64,000 nucleotides of DNA from Enoplosus armatus (taxonomy: Eukaryota > Chordata > Actinopteri > Centrarchiformes > Enoplosidae). The notes beneath the pieces were generated by a model. It did not search any database. It was not told the DNA's origin and saw only the letters and a program-made list of their open reading frames with translations. Position numbers and translations under genes: made by a program. Within the stretch, counting starts at the first letter, position 1. Each line of letters starts with the position of its first letter. Shown in pieces: positions 20,234 through 32,252 of this stretch. The stretch lies in NCBI RefSeq assembly GCF_043641665.1, contig NC_092194.1, positions 17,733,298 to 17,797,297 of the forward strand. The letters are read 5' to 3'.

Positions 20234-23200
20234 ATGCCGGAGGAGGAAGAACGAGAGAAATTAGCCAAAGTCATCAGACAGTGGAATGAACACAGACTGG
20301 ACTTGTTTGAAATAAGCCAACCTGATGAGGTGAGTCGCCTGCAGATATCAGACAGGGTTCACACGCCACATAAATTCTGTTTATGCTTGGGTCACATTTA
20401 TTCTCTATACGACTGTCAATGCCACAGTTTTAGATTTAACCACCCACCCACTCAAGTACATTGAACTTGTTTTACTGTACAAGAGTATGCAGTAGTGTTG
20501 TCAATAAGTGAATTAATATTGCTGTGTCTTATTCAATTAAAATATTTTAAAGTGCCTATTAGATTCAAAAACGTTCAAATAGTAGACCACTATATCATAA
20601 TGATGTTGTTGCGTCAGGACTAAATCAAAATGTTACAATGTCACTTTGCTGGGACACACAAACAAATCTATTGGTCTGAGGTGTTAAACTGCCTGTTACA
20701 AAGTTAATGTAAAAACTGCTGTGGAGAGAAAACATTACATTTGCTACAGTTTACTTTTAAAGACTAACTTAAAGTCAAACTGTGCTCCCATTTAGTCGTC
20801 CCTTTTGTTGTCAGAGATAATGTTTTAAATGTATTGCTATTAGTTTTTATTATTAGAGGAAAGAAAAAAGGGAAATTGGGGAAATATCAGAAATGCTCCT
20901 TTTCGTCTCAGTCAGCTGGATGGGCGTGTCAGTGATTGACAGTAGCTGGCAGGCTGCCAGAGTGCCGGTGTTACACTGTAGGGAACAAGAGACAAAATAA
21001 ACAAACTTGCCTGTAGCTACTTGTCATGGCCAGAACAAAGCAACATTTGCAGGTACGTTAGCATGCTGTTAAAGGTGCTGCAACTGAGCAGCTAATTAGC
21101 TATCTAGCCTGCAAACTGACATTAGCAGTAGACTTTTCCCCAGTGATTGTTTGCTGGCTCGTTCAACAAGCTAAGGTGCGGGACAAGACGTGGGTTCATG
21201 TTTGTAAGTAGAAGGGACGACATCACGTTTTCACTATTTTTTTTCTTTTTTACATTTTTTAGACAAAAGGAAAAAATCTGCAGTTTAATAGAAAATGAAA
21301 ATAATGGTTAGTTGCAGCTCAACATAAATCAGCTGTCAAGAGTATGAACAGAATGGAGTTGTAATTATGCCTTAATTAAGGCCCTAAAAGTGCTCAAGTT
21401 GGCCCTGGAAATAAAACACATTAAGCTTTGGTTTAGTGTGGCTGTGCTGCCACATTGTCCTGTTTTGCCTCTCTGTCCCTCTGTGTTTCTATATGGCGCA
21501 AACTACAAACATTGCATTTAAAGTCCCACTGGGGTCACCCCCTACTTGGTTCTGATTTAAAGCTCATTGAATAGTTGATTGTTTGGCTTAATACAAGAAG
21601 GGCAAGTGGAGTAATGGAAGGCCATTAGTCTTTCAGGAAGAAAAAAATAATAAAAATGAAAGGAACAGAACTAAACAAAAAAAACAAAAAACGTTTTCTC
21701 TTTTCTGGCAGAACTTGGAGTTTCATGGTGTGATGCGCTTCTACTTTGAGGATCATGGAGGAAATGTGGCCACAAAGTGTCTGCGTGTTTACAGCAACTC
21801 TTCAACTCACGGGGTTATCGAAAGTCTTTCAGAGAAATTCAGGCCTGATATGAAAATGCTGACCACTAGTTATTCCCTGTATGAGATCCACGGCAATAAA
21901 GGTAATCACTCGACTCAGGTGAAGAAAATGAATCACCAACAATTTTGAAGTTATTTTTCATCCAGACATTTTCTGGTTCCAGCCTCTAAAATATGAAGAT
22001 GTCCTGCTTTACTATGTCATTTGTATTCTTAAGATTAATTGATTGAAAATAAATGTTTTGAGCTACAGAAGGTAGGTGTAGTTGTAGTTCTGTTGATTTA
22101 AGAATATACTCTGACCAATTTTCTGTGTTTCGTATGTGGAATAAGAACGTAAACTGGATCTGGATGAAAGACCTGTGGTTGTACAATTAAACTGGACCAC
22201 AGACAACAGAGAAGGACGTTTTGTGCTCAAGAAAGACAAGGAGATTGTGAAGGTACCACTCAAACCATTAATTTAGTCTGCAGTTTCACCCTCTCTTCAC
22301 TCGCTCATAATCTCATATCAATGTTCTTTTTATGTGTGTTGAACAATAAAGGAAAACTGTCACGAGAAGGAAAAGGGAGGCGTGATCCAAAGCTTCAAGA
22401 GGACACTGTCAAGAAAAGAGAAGAAGAAAGAGAAGAACAAAACTAAAGCATCTGACAAGGTTTCAGAGGATGAGAATGGGTAAAATGTTTCTTTGTTCAC
22501 TATCAATTTTCATTTTCCAGACTGCTGGCTTCAGGCCTGCCTAACCGTCAGAATAACATTCACCCTTCTCAACAAATATCCAGGTCAACTGAAAAGCCAC
22601 TGAACAACAACAGCATTTGTGAGTCTAACCATGAGACAAAAAAACAACAGAGGCAGGCTGCCCCGGGTAAGAAATCTGCAAATTGTTGAAAAATAGAGAT
22701 GATAATGAACAGTACAGTATAGTGAATAAGCAACACCATGTACTTTCCATGCATTCAGTACATGCATATTAAACTTCCAATCAATAAGGACTATGTTTTA
22801 TAATATAAAGAGGGTGGCTGATGACTTGTCTTTGCTAAAATACAGGAGTAAAGCACACAGGATGTCTTTATCCCGACTTTTCAGATCAACCTGGATTACC
22901 AATTGGGATTAAATTCAGTGATAACTGTGAGTATGAAACAAAAAAGGTTTCCTTCCACAGCGTTGTTTTCTAGTTTGATCCTTAAACTCACTGCCTTCCC
23001 TCTCATGATGTCCTCCTGCCCCCTGCTGGTGTCTTTTACATTTCAGCTGAGGAAGCCTTCATGTCTGCAGTCATAAATTACACAAACAGCTCTACGGTTC
23101 ATTTCAAGCTCTCACCTGCATACATCCTCTATGCTGTGGGACGCTTTGCTCTGCAACGCCATTACAGGCGAGGCTCAGGGCAGATGCTCAGAGTAACCTC

Positions 23201-26200
23201 GATCACAAACAAAATGGTGGCCATGACAGAGAAGGTCATCCAGGCAAGTCCAAGAAACCTAATATTTTTGTTACATTGAATAAATGAGTTTATAAGCAAA
23301 CTGAGAAACCAAAGTCTGCCAGGTGTTCTGTGACTTTATATGACACTGCTGCTGTATTTACCTTACAGAGGCAGCAGGCCATCGCAGGCGCTCTCGCTTT
23401 CTGGATGGCCAACTCTTCTGAACTGCTAAACTTCCTCAAGCATGACAAAGACCTCAGCTCGCTCACACAGCAAAGTCAGCTGGATCTGTCCCACCTGGTG
23501 CACAAAGCTTACAGGTACAGACGACAGACGTGACCATAGAGATTCAGTGATTTTTAATCCAAACTGAAACTGCAGCACATATTATTCAAGCCTTTGCCCT
23601 CTTAGAGGCACTGTCTGGACAGAAAACAAACTACTTTATAAATAGGTTCTTTCCCACCGCAATAGCAACCCTGAACTCCAACCATACAGCACTTCAGCAC
23701 TGTGTTTCTTCAACATGCAATTTTGTTCTTCCTACTTTGAAAGTATTGTCCACAGATAGACGATACTGTAAATCTATTTATGGAACAAGCAATGCAACAA
23801 CAGAACAGAACTTGCAGTACAGAAATACCAAACATGTTTAAGAGATATTTAGGGCATCTTTATCAAAATGTTGTGCGTTTATGTAGAAATAAAATGAATA
23901 TAATTAAGCAGCTTATTAGCTAAAGGCATCCAGACAGAAAAAAACGTGTGTGTTTTATTCCCCCAAGTTGCCTGCTACAGTGTCTACAGAATGAGTTAAG
24001 GAAGCACTTGCCAACGTTTTTGATTGATCCTGAGCAACATGGCCCACTGCCAGCTGGTATAGGTAAATGTTTGTTTATTTATAAATACTACAGCAATTAT
24101 CTTACTCTGTAAACCACGTAATTTAAGACTCTTGGAAGAGTTGTGATGTTGCAGAAATTTTGTCCCCCAGTTTAAATACTATAAACTTTTGTCTTTGCCT
24201 GTTGCAGAGATGGTGCTGAACACCTTGATGAACACCATGTCTCTTTTACGCCGCTGTCGGGTCAACCCTGCCCTCACCATCCAGCTTTTCTCCCAACTCT
24301 TCCATTTCATCAGTGCCTGGCTCTTCAACCAGCTGATGAGCCCAGAGGCCAACACTCCAGGCCTGCGCTCCCACTACTGGGGAGCAGCTCTCCGCCAGAG
24401 GCTCACGGCCATCGAAGCCTGGGCGGAGAGGCAGGGCCTGGAGCTGGCTGCTGACTGCCACCTTGGACACATTATCCAGGTCGGTCCCTCCCTGGACTCC
24501 ATGTCTGAATATTGGTGAAATCAATTCTTTGACAGGGCTTTCATGAAATATGGGATCCATGTCTTCTATTACCAATATGCTTAAGTTTCAACCTCAAAAA
24601 CTCAGTAAAACCTGAATCTAATGTTCTTTTCTATTTTATGAGCTTCTTTGTAAGGTAATACATATCTGAACTTGTTTATGCTTTGCAGTTTTTATCTCAG
24701 CCTTTATTTACGTGTCAGAGCACATATTTCAGTCGATACAAGCTGTTCAAATAGCATTGCCTGGCTGTTTCTAGGCAACCATGCTCCTGACCATGAATAA
24801 ATACTCAACACAAGATGCGAAGGACATCCAGAATACCTGTTTCAAATTGAACTCACTGCAGCTGCAGATGTTGCTAGCCAGCTACCTCTATGCAACCAAT
24901 GAGCCTCACATCCCCCCTGTGAGTACTTTTCATCTATTCTTTCACTACTCTCATGCCTCTGTTGTTTTCCCTGTTTGAAACTACAACTCTGATGTGGCTT
25001 TTTGGGACAAATCCTTGCAAGAGATTTTTTATATCAAGAGTAATAGCCTGTGGAAATGAGAGTACTAATAAGAGCTCAGATCAGAGCTTTTTATGTGAAT
25101 AGAGAATACATACAGAGTTGATATTTGGGGTATTTATTTAGCATTAATGACCAGCACAGAGACACATGCTTCAGGTTTGCAGTGAGTGTGGGTTTAATGT
25201 AGCAGCAGCCTCAACCACAGAACAGGAGCTCAGCAGTATAGATTTAATAATATGAATTATTAACTATGATGAATATGATAGTGAATAATATGAAGAATAG
25301 TAAAGCGAGTTGTCACATAAACCCATTGCTTTTGAATGAAATATTTCTCTAATATCTTGCTGAATATGAGGTGTGTGGCCACAAAAAGTGAATGTGACAA
25401 AAGCCATGTCAAGTTTCCCATTAAGCCAATATTACAGAGAAATAATTTAGTGAATGGGGTGTGTGCTAGATAACAGTCATATACAATATTGCCCTCTTGA
25501 AGATCCTGGGTTTACCATCCATCCAACAACCGCATCAGTCTAGTAGGAAATATGCCAAGCACCCAATTCAGCCCATAACATTTATATTCAAACAAACATC
25601 TGAATTCAAATGTCACCACCATGAATACTAACAGCATCAAAGCATCATTGTGCACATGTCAAATTAGCCCCAGTTTGTGCCTTTCAAATAAAACATATTT
25701 TTAAAGAAGAAAAATACTATTTTATGCAGTCAGTTGAAAGAGGCTCTGAGGATTTGAGGAATAACTGCGGTGTGTTTCGCGTTGCTGGGTTTTTCAAAGA
25801 TTATAAGACAAACGGATGCTAGCTCTGTGACTTAGCTAAATTGGCTAAATTTTCTTTAATGCTAAAGAAAATACCGGCAGCAGTTAGCTATATAAAAAGG
25901 CACACCTTTAGCTAGTGTCAAACAAAAATTAGCTCAGCCACTTCAACAAATTTATTCACATTTGATACCAGTGCAAATACTGTAGATGACTAGAGCATAA
26001 AAGCATAAAGCAGCCAGAGAAGGTCCAACAGAAGTGAAATTATCAAGAGAGCGGGATGACGTTGGCTAGCAGCCGTTGGCAGCTTCATAACGTTAGCTTA
26101 GCCAAACACTCAAACACCAACTGAACGTAGCCAAAACATGAGCTAGCTCACATTAAAGATGTTAGCAGAAAGCAACACAAACTTACTTTGCTGAAGTAAA

Positions 26201-29200
26201 GCGAGAAGCGACAGTCGCCGTCACAGGATGTCCACAGCAGAGCAGGAAACGCCGGGCTCCGAAATTGAAGTAAACTTTTGTGGCAGTTGGTGTAGCTTAC
26301 GAAAGTAACGGCTAACGAAAGTAGTTGCGGACATCCAAGGCTGCTGTTTGAGCCCTGGATGGATATCAGTCCAACGCACACTTTAGTTTTAAGTGTCCAC
26401 TACAAGTATTAGTGCAGTTAGTACGACTACAACTGCTAGCCACTTGTGGAAAAGTTGAGTTGAACCCCCAAAATATTAATATAGCAATAGAGAATTGCTT
26501 CCACTGCTGTTACCATGACGACTATTACTACTACTGTCACCATGGCGGCGACTACTACTACTGCTGCCAGTGGTGGATTGTAACGAAATACATTTACTAC
26601 TGTAGTTAAGTACACGCTCGAAGTACTTGTACTTTACTTGACTATTTCCATTTTATTCAAATTTATATTTCTAACAGCAGCTTTATTTACTTGTTACTTT
26701 TCAGATTACAATGTTTGATACCCTTCCTGTCCAGTACTGTAGATTAAACTACCCAACAGTATATAAAGTAGTTAAAATTACCACAACCTTGTAATGACGT
26801 AGGAGTATAAAGTAGCATGAAATAAAAACACTTAAGTACAGTAAAAGTACCTCAGAACTGTACTAGTACAGTCCTTGAGTACTTTCCTTCAGTGACTATT
26901 ACTACTGTTACAACAGTGTTCCACTTTTTGCTATGTACAGTACTACTTACTGCCTCTACAAAAGTACCACTACATCTCAATCACAAGGACAATATTAGTA
27001 CAACATTACTTTAATGCTGTACTTTTCTATGTCTCCAGGGAGGTTAGCAGTCACCTGCAGGAAGGTCTTCAGTATTCTGCTCAGGGTCACAGCAGGCAGA
27101 TTGGATGTATCTTCCCTGAAGCCTTGTCACAGGATGACAAATGCCAATCTATGTGCTAGAACGACCTTTTCCTGAAATATTTCCGCTGTCTGATCCACAT
27201 GTCATCCTCGCTGCAGGATTTGATCGATGCTGTCGTGGCGGCTGCGGAGGCCTTGTCAGATAACCTGATTCGGAGCGAAGGACGGGACATCCAGCTGGAG
27301 GAGAGCCTCGACCTCCACTTGCCTTTCCTGCTGCCGGAGGGAGGATACTCCTGTGACACTGTGAGAGGAATCCCTCCAGGGTTTAGGGAATTTTTGGAGC
27401 CAATTTGCCAGAAAGGTATGGGATTCTGAATACTCAAATTAGCAAAAAGTCAAAAAGGGAAAATAAAATAACAGGAATGTATTGCATGTAAGATAAACAC
27501 GCCTAAAATGGCTTCTTTGTTTGATATTTGTATTGTATGACATCCTTCTCTTCCAGGTCTCTGCTGTTTAACATCCCAGCCGAACTCCAAAGGTGACTGG
27601 ACCGTGTACTTCAGTGAACCAACTTCCTCAGCAGAGAGCACATACCTGGTGAGCAAAAACCCAGACTGTGTTGTGTTGTTCCAGATGTGTTGAAATATAA
27701 TTTAATGTTAACATAAAATAAAGCATTTATGGTCATATGTTTTACTTTTGTTCTCTTCAATAGGCAGCACACAGAGAGCCAGAGATTGTGACTATCAGGC
27801 TGAACAAACCTCTGAACAGTGGGATGGGGGTCAGCATTGTGGCTGCCAAGGTGACTGCCTCAATTCTGCCAAAATGTTCACTAACTGGAACTATTAAAAC
27901 AACAAAACAATCTGCTAAACGTCTCAACTAATCAACGTCCTCCCTCTTATATTGCCACAGGGAGCAGGGGAAGGTCACCTCGGGATTTATATCAAGTCTA
28001 TTGTTAAGGGAGGACCGGCTGAAATGGTGAGATCTAACACATTTTTGATTGAGCTGAACTTGAGATGTACAGAATCATTTTAATGGAATGGAATAATGGA
28101 CAAAATCTTTTGTGTCTCTACTTTGCGCAGAATGGCAGGTTAACAGCTGGGGATCAGCTGCTGAGCGTGGATGGTCAGAGCCTGGTCAGCCTCAGCCAAG
28201 AAAGGTAGCCACATAACAGCCTGTTATACAACTGCCTGGAGAGGGTTTATGTGTCAGTCTGTTCGTTCGTTCCACCCTGATAACTTTCAGGACTTTCCTC
28301 TGGTGCCACCATCAGGTTCAGATTTGTGGTTCTGAGTGAAATATCTCAACATCTTTTGGATGGATTGCCATGCATTTTAGTGCAAACATTCATGTCCCAC
28401 TCAGGATGAACAGCAATAAATTTGGTGAGCCCTTAACTTTCCATCTAGTGCCATTATCAGGTCAAAACTTTAATTTGTTTGGTTCCCTAGTGCTAGTTAG
28501 CAAATGTTAACATGCTAACACGTGCTAAACTAAGATGGTTGTCATTGTCAGCATGTTAGCACTCTGAAGTTAGCACTAGCATGTTAGCATGTTTCTCCCC
28601 AGTTAAACTTTACTTTCAAAACTCAGTCAGCATGAAAGAGTGATGTGTTTTACTGATCCACATAATCTCATGAGAAGTATGAAACAAAGGCTGTACAGAC
28701 GATGAAATGGAGAAATGACCTTATTAATCTTAAATTGATTTAGGGCAGCAGCTATCATGATGCAAACCGGCCCCGTTGTGACCTTACAGGTTGCAAAGTT
28801 TGGAGCGAGCTACCACGGCCTGGGGGCTCTGCTGAGTGAACCCCCCTCAGGAAAGACAGGTAAATACACAATAAAAGTTAAACCGTAGTTTTTTTTTCCC
28901 ACTTTATGCTCTTCATGACTGAATCAATTCCTTTTCTGGCTTCACAAGGTGATGAAAGCCAAGCGAAACCAAACGGTAACACGCTCGTGCTGTACAGTGT
29001 TGTGGATCCTGGTCCCTCAGAGCAGCTCCACGGAGGCAGCAGAAGGAAGAGAGACCAGATAATGCAGAGAAACAGACAGCTTTATCGGTCCAACCCCAAC
29101 ATGACCAGTGGGTGCACTTCTATTACCGGATCGCTTACCGGTGCTGGGCACGTACAGTAAATGCCTTATTGTGAAATATGTTTAATGCTTGAGTCATAAG

Positions 29201-30990
29201 AACACCACCAGTGTATTTATTTTCTCCTTATTTCAGCAGATTTTGCCCCCGAGGACAGAGATGAACCTGTTGACCCTTTTGTGAGAGGGAACAACATTGC
29301 TGCTGTCTCCAGTATCAACCTTCGTGCTGATGTGAGATTTTAGATTCCTACATCTATGTATGTGTATAGTTACACAAATGTACTGGCTTTTTTTCCCACA
29401 AAACTTCATTTTTTTGTTGACTTTTTATGTCTGTATTCAGACATTTCACAGGGAATACTTGACACTTCCGAACCCTAAATCCCAGGACAAGAACCTGTCT
29501 GAGTCCAGTCGACCACAGCAAACATTCAAAGTGTCTTTGAGGCCTTTAGAGGGGCAGCGTTCCAGTAAGAGGACCTTCATGGTAAGTCTTTATTAAATGC
29601 TATAGAGAGTCTTAAAGTCCCTCTGGCACCAACATCAGATCATAGAAAAGGCCTGACCCCTAGGTTGGGAAACTACACACTAATACTTTTACTTTTGACA
29701 GTTTAAGTACATTTTGCTGATAATACTTTTGCTGCAGAAAGTTTTTAGATAGAGGACTTGCTTGTAACAGACTACTTTTACATTGTTGAACTGGTATTTT
29801 TACTTGAGTGAAAGATGTGGGTACTTCATCCACTACTGATTGTTTATAAAATAATAAATACAAGAAGGTAAATGCTACATAAATCTCTGCGTTTCCCCTT
29901 CTAGCGGCAGGCTTTGTCTCAGGAGAACTTGTGTGTGGACAGTGGAGGCCCCCTGCTGGACAAAAGGCAGAATTTGTGGGAGCAGACGGACCAGCGTGCA
30001 AAGCAGACCATGAGCCACTATTCATCTTTCCCAATTCGCTCAAGTGCTTCTACTCATGACATCCTCTCGGATAGTTGTTCTCCTACAAACAGACAGCAGG
30101 GCGGCCGTACAAGTGGCGCCGGCGTCTGGAGAACCCCTTTTTCACAACATCCAACACCTACGCCTTCGATCCAGCCAATACGCATAGACATCCCTGTAAC
30201 CAGAGCAATGAACACACACACAAACCCTCCACTCACCACCTTCCAGAGTTCATCTTTGCTGGCAGCTAAGATGAGCCAAACTCTTAAATTAAATGGAAAT
30301 AAGCAGAGCCCTCAACACCAAGCTAATCATCTTTATGCATGTCCCATTCCTGCAACCAAGAAGCTACCTCAGCCCTCCCTTCTACCACAGCAGCAAAGAC
30401 CCACTACAAACAGGGATCAAGCAGCAAAACCCCAAGTGAGCATCACTCCAACAAAACATGTCTCCTTCCAAGAACCTCCCGCTCGGCAGAAGCAGGGCAC
30501 AGGTCCTATAAAGCAAAGAGACCCTCAGGAGCTGTCTGATCCGTGGAGGAGGGAGCAGAGGCTTCATGTGGTGGAGCTCCTGGAGCAGGAGGTACAGGAA
30601 CTCCAGGCCAAAGCCAAGCGCACGGCGCAGGAGAACGGCCGGCTCCAGAAGCTCAGCGTGGAGTGGCAGTTTCAGAAGAGGCTGCAGGAGATCCAGCAGA
30701 GAGGAGAGGATGAGGACGAGGAGGAAGATGAGGATTTGGACATGATGGTGATGATTCAGCAGCTGGAGAAAAGAACACAGGTGAAGCGCAACACAGGCGT
30801 CGGTTAAAATACTTGAAAAGAAAGAAAAAGAAATTCTGATGTTACCAAAAGGCATTCTGGGAGATGTAGGAAAACTGAAGTAGATTAAGTGGGTTGAAGG
30901 AAAGTGATTACAAGCTACATGATCACATATTAATGATTTATAACAGATTACAATTACACAGGATTTTTCCTATAACATTTCTATCAAATG

Positions 30991-31042
<52 letters not shown>

Positions 31043-31849
31043 TATGAATCATATTATTATATTTATGTATTTATAATGTCTTGGGTTCATATCATGAGTC
31101 ATACTAAAATATTACAAATGATTGCTTTTTTGTTTGCTTTCCACCTTTAGAACAAGAGAAACTCGACTGGGAACATCAACACTGAAGTGAAAGAGTTGGA
31201 AAAGCAGGCCGGAGCTCATCTCTGCCAAAAGGAAGACGAGACAAAGACAGGTAATTGTTCGTTACTACATTAAAGAAAATGAAATATTTTGTTGTCAGTT
31301 TCATTTATTCAAAAGAGTCTATATTGTTATTTTATTATACATTACAACGTTTCCATGTTTTTGGCAGAACAAAGACCAGGCGGACCGAGTCAAAACATTA
31401 ACAACATGGCAACAAAAGAGTGAGTTTAAACTTTTTGGCAAAACACTGAAATTCAACCAAATCTAACAAGCAGCTATTTTATGCAGCGTTTCTACTCATG
31501 ATGACTTAATGACACAGAAATGACAACTTGCTTCTTCATTGAGTCTAACTGTACTTTTAACAGCGAGACATTATTGCAATTTAATTATTCCAAACACTTC
31601 AAAAGTGTTTGAAACAGATCCCTGAGTAAAATAAATCTGCACTCTATAAATACATTTTAAAAACAGCACAGGCTACTGTTTGTGTCCCCATACACTAAGT
31701 GATTCCCCATTAACAACATTCAAGTATTCCTGCTAATATCATTGTTTATTCACAGAAACCAGGAGGAGAAAATCAAGAGAGCGTCGGCTCCTGAAAAGCT
31801 CACATTCAAGGAGCGTCAGCGTCTCTTCTCCCTGGAGACCAGTGCATGA
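20234..31849 (+). CDS. afdn: Afadin-like scaffold lacking RA2 and FHA domains (24 exons)
   Basis: Afadin links nectins and Rap/Ras signalling to actin at adherens junctions. Exons: 20234-20329, 21712-21901, 22146-22252, 22352-22479, 22521-22666, 22846-22926, 23047-23243, 23369-23514, 23968-24062, 24208-24479, 24775-24918, 27217-27415, 27557-27648, 27764-27850, 27961-28026, 28131-28204, 28744-28859, 28949-29140, 29237-29331, 29441-29581, 29905-30780, 31151-31250, 31368-31419, 31756-31849. Phases agree, giving about 1261 aa (human about 1820). RA1 is at about 35-130 (RLDLFEISQPDE, VVQLNWTTDNREGRFVLK), a Lys-rich linker to about 250, then the DIL/cargo region about 250-600 (NYTNSSTVHFKLSPAYILY, AIAGALAFWMANSSELLNF, RRCRVNPALTIQLFSQLFHF). 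The PDZ is at about 637-722 (GMGVSIVAAKGAGEGHLGIY). The LxVEWQFQKRLQE coiled-coil segment ends near 1180, and KLTFKERQRLFS lies near the end. RA2, FHA and the extreme C-terminus are absent. Intron 4 is 41 nt and intron 7 is GC-AG. Confidence 0.9.
25740..26400. other. Exon-like block inside the long afadin intron 11 (minus strand)
   Basis: Intron 11 (24919-27216) is the second largest uncovered stretch of the gene. Around 26148-26381 the minus strand has a more GC-rich block ending in a strong donor-like CAGCAAA|GTAAGTTTG (near 26190). The encoded peptide has no recognised domain. It may be a repeat-derived fragment or an antisense transcript exon; I cannot tell. Confidence 0.2.
26590..26920. 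repeat. Dispersed TACTTGAGTA-type repeat in afadin intron 11
   Basis: It holds repeated phrases such as GTACTTGTACTTTACTTGAC, CACTTAAGTACAGTAAAAGT and CCTTGAGTACTTTCCTTCAG. Similar phrases appear near 29665-29850. It is a non-coding dispersed family of unknown class. Confidence 0.5.
28243..28600 (-). repeat. Dispersed repeat R3, inverted copy in afadin intron 16
   Basis: It contains GCTAGTTAGCAAATGTTAAC, ACACGTGCTAAACTAAGATG and CTAGCATGTTAGCATG, the inverted form of the R3 repeat near 13540-13990. The copy also carries the longer CTTTTGGATGGATTGCCATG arm. It lies between the PDZ exons 16 and 17. Confidence 0.55.
29665..29850. repeat. Dispersed TACTTTTACTT-type repeat in afadin intron 20
   Basis: It contains CTAATACTTTTACTTTTGAC, GTTTAAGTACATTTTGCTGA and TTTTTACTTGAGTGAAAGAT. 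This is the same non-coding family as the copy near 26590-26920, here lying just before the large exon at 29905. Confidence 0.45.
30992..31038. repeat. (AT)n microsatellite
   Basis: An uninterrupted run of AT dinucleotides about 47 bases long in afadin intron 21. Confidence 0.95.
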
Positions 31850-31960
31850 ATGAAGGTTAAAGCCTTGTAAACAGAGACCTCAGAGGAGGAGCATGTCTAT
31901 ATAAAGTAAAGCAGTGACGTGCTAGCAAGATGACAGTATACAGTACCGTATAAAAAGGCA

Positions 31961-31980
31961 GTGTGTGTGTGTGTGTGTGT
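31961..31980. repeat. (GT)10 microsatellite in the afadin-like 3' UTR
   Basis: Ten GT units about 110 bases after the stop codon of the afadin-like gene. Confidence 0.9.
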
Positions 31981-32081
31981 ATTTACTGTAGAAATGTTTG
32001 CCTTAGTTAAATGTCCCAGGGGTATACTGTGGATAATGTCAATATTGGGTTCAGTATTGTCCGGGACATTCAGTTTTTTGA

Positions 32082-32087
32082 TTTATT
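32082..32087 (-). other. Candidate polyA signal of dusp23
   Basis: TTTATT on the plus strand reads AATAAA on the minus strand, about 165 bases past the dusp23 stop. It is the first such signal downstream; if used, the dusp23 and afadin-like 3' UTRs overlap. Confidence 0.4.
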
Positions 32088-32128
32088 ACCTGTTTAAACA
32101 TTAATTCTCGTATATTCCTGTTCTAAAT

Positions 32129-32134
32129 AATAAA
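32129..32134 (+). other. PolyA signal of the afadin-like gene
   Basis: AATAAA in the context CTAAATAATAAAGTATTC, about 280 bases after the stop codon. It lies only about 120 bases from the end of the dusp23 coding region on the other strand. Confidence 0.5.
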
Positions 32135-32252
32135 GTATTCATTTAGCCATATAATTGAGGCACTTCTTATACTTATTTTATGCTTATTAACTGCATACGT
32201 CTGCTTACAAGCAGAAGCAGAACTGTTACTCGAACTGTTCCCTCTGTGAAAG

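Noticed and set aside
30078..30855. Long open frames on the minus strand and in other plus frames over the large afadin exon
   Set aside because: They shadow the 876-base coding exon at 29905-30780, whose frame alone gives afadin-like sequence and correct splice phases.
30894..31076. Tyr/Ile repeat protein
   Set aside because: It is the translation of the (AT)n microsatellite in an afadin intron.
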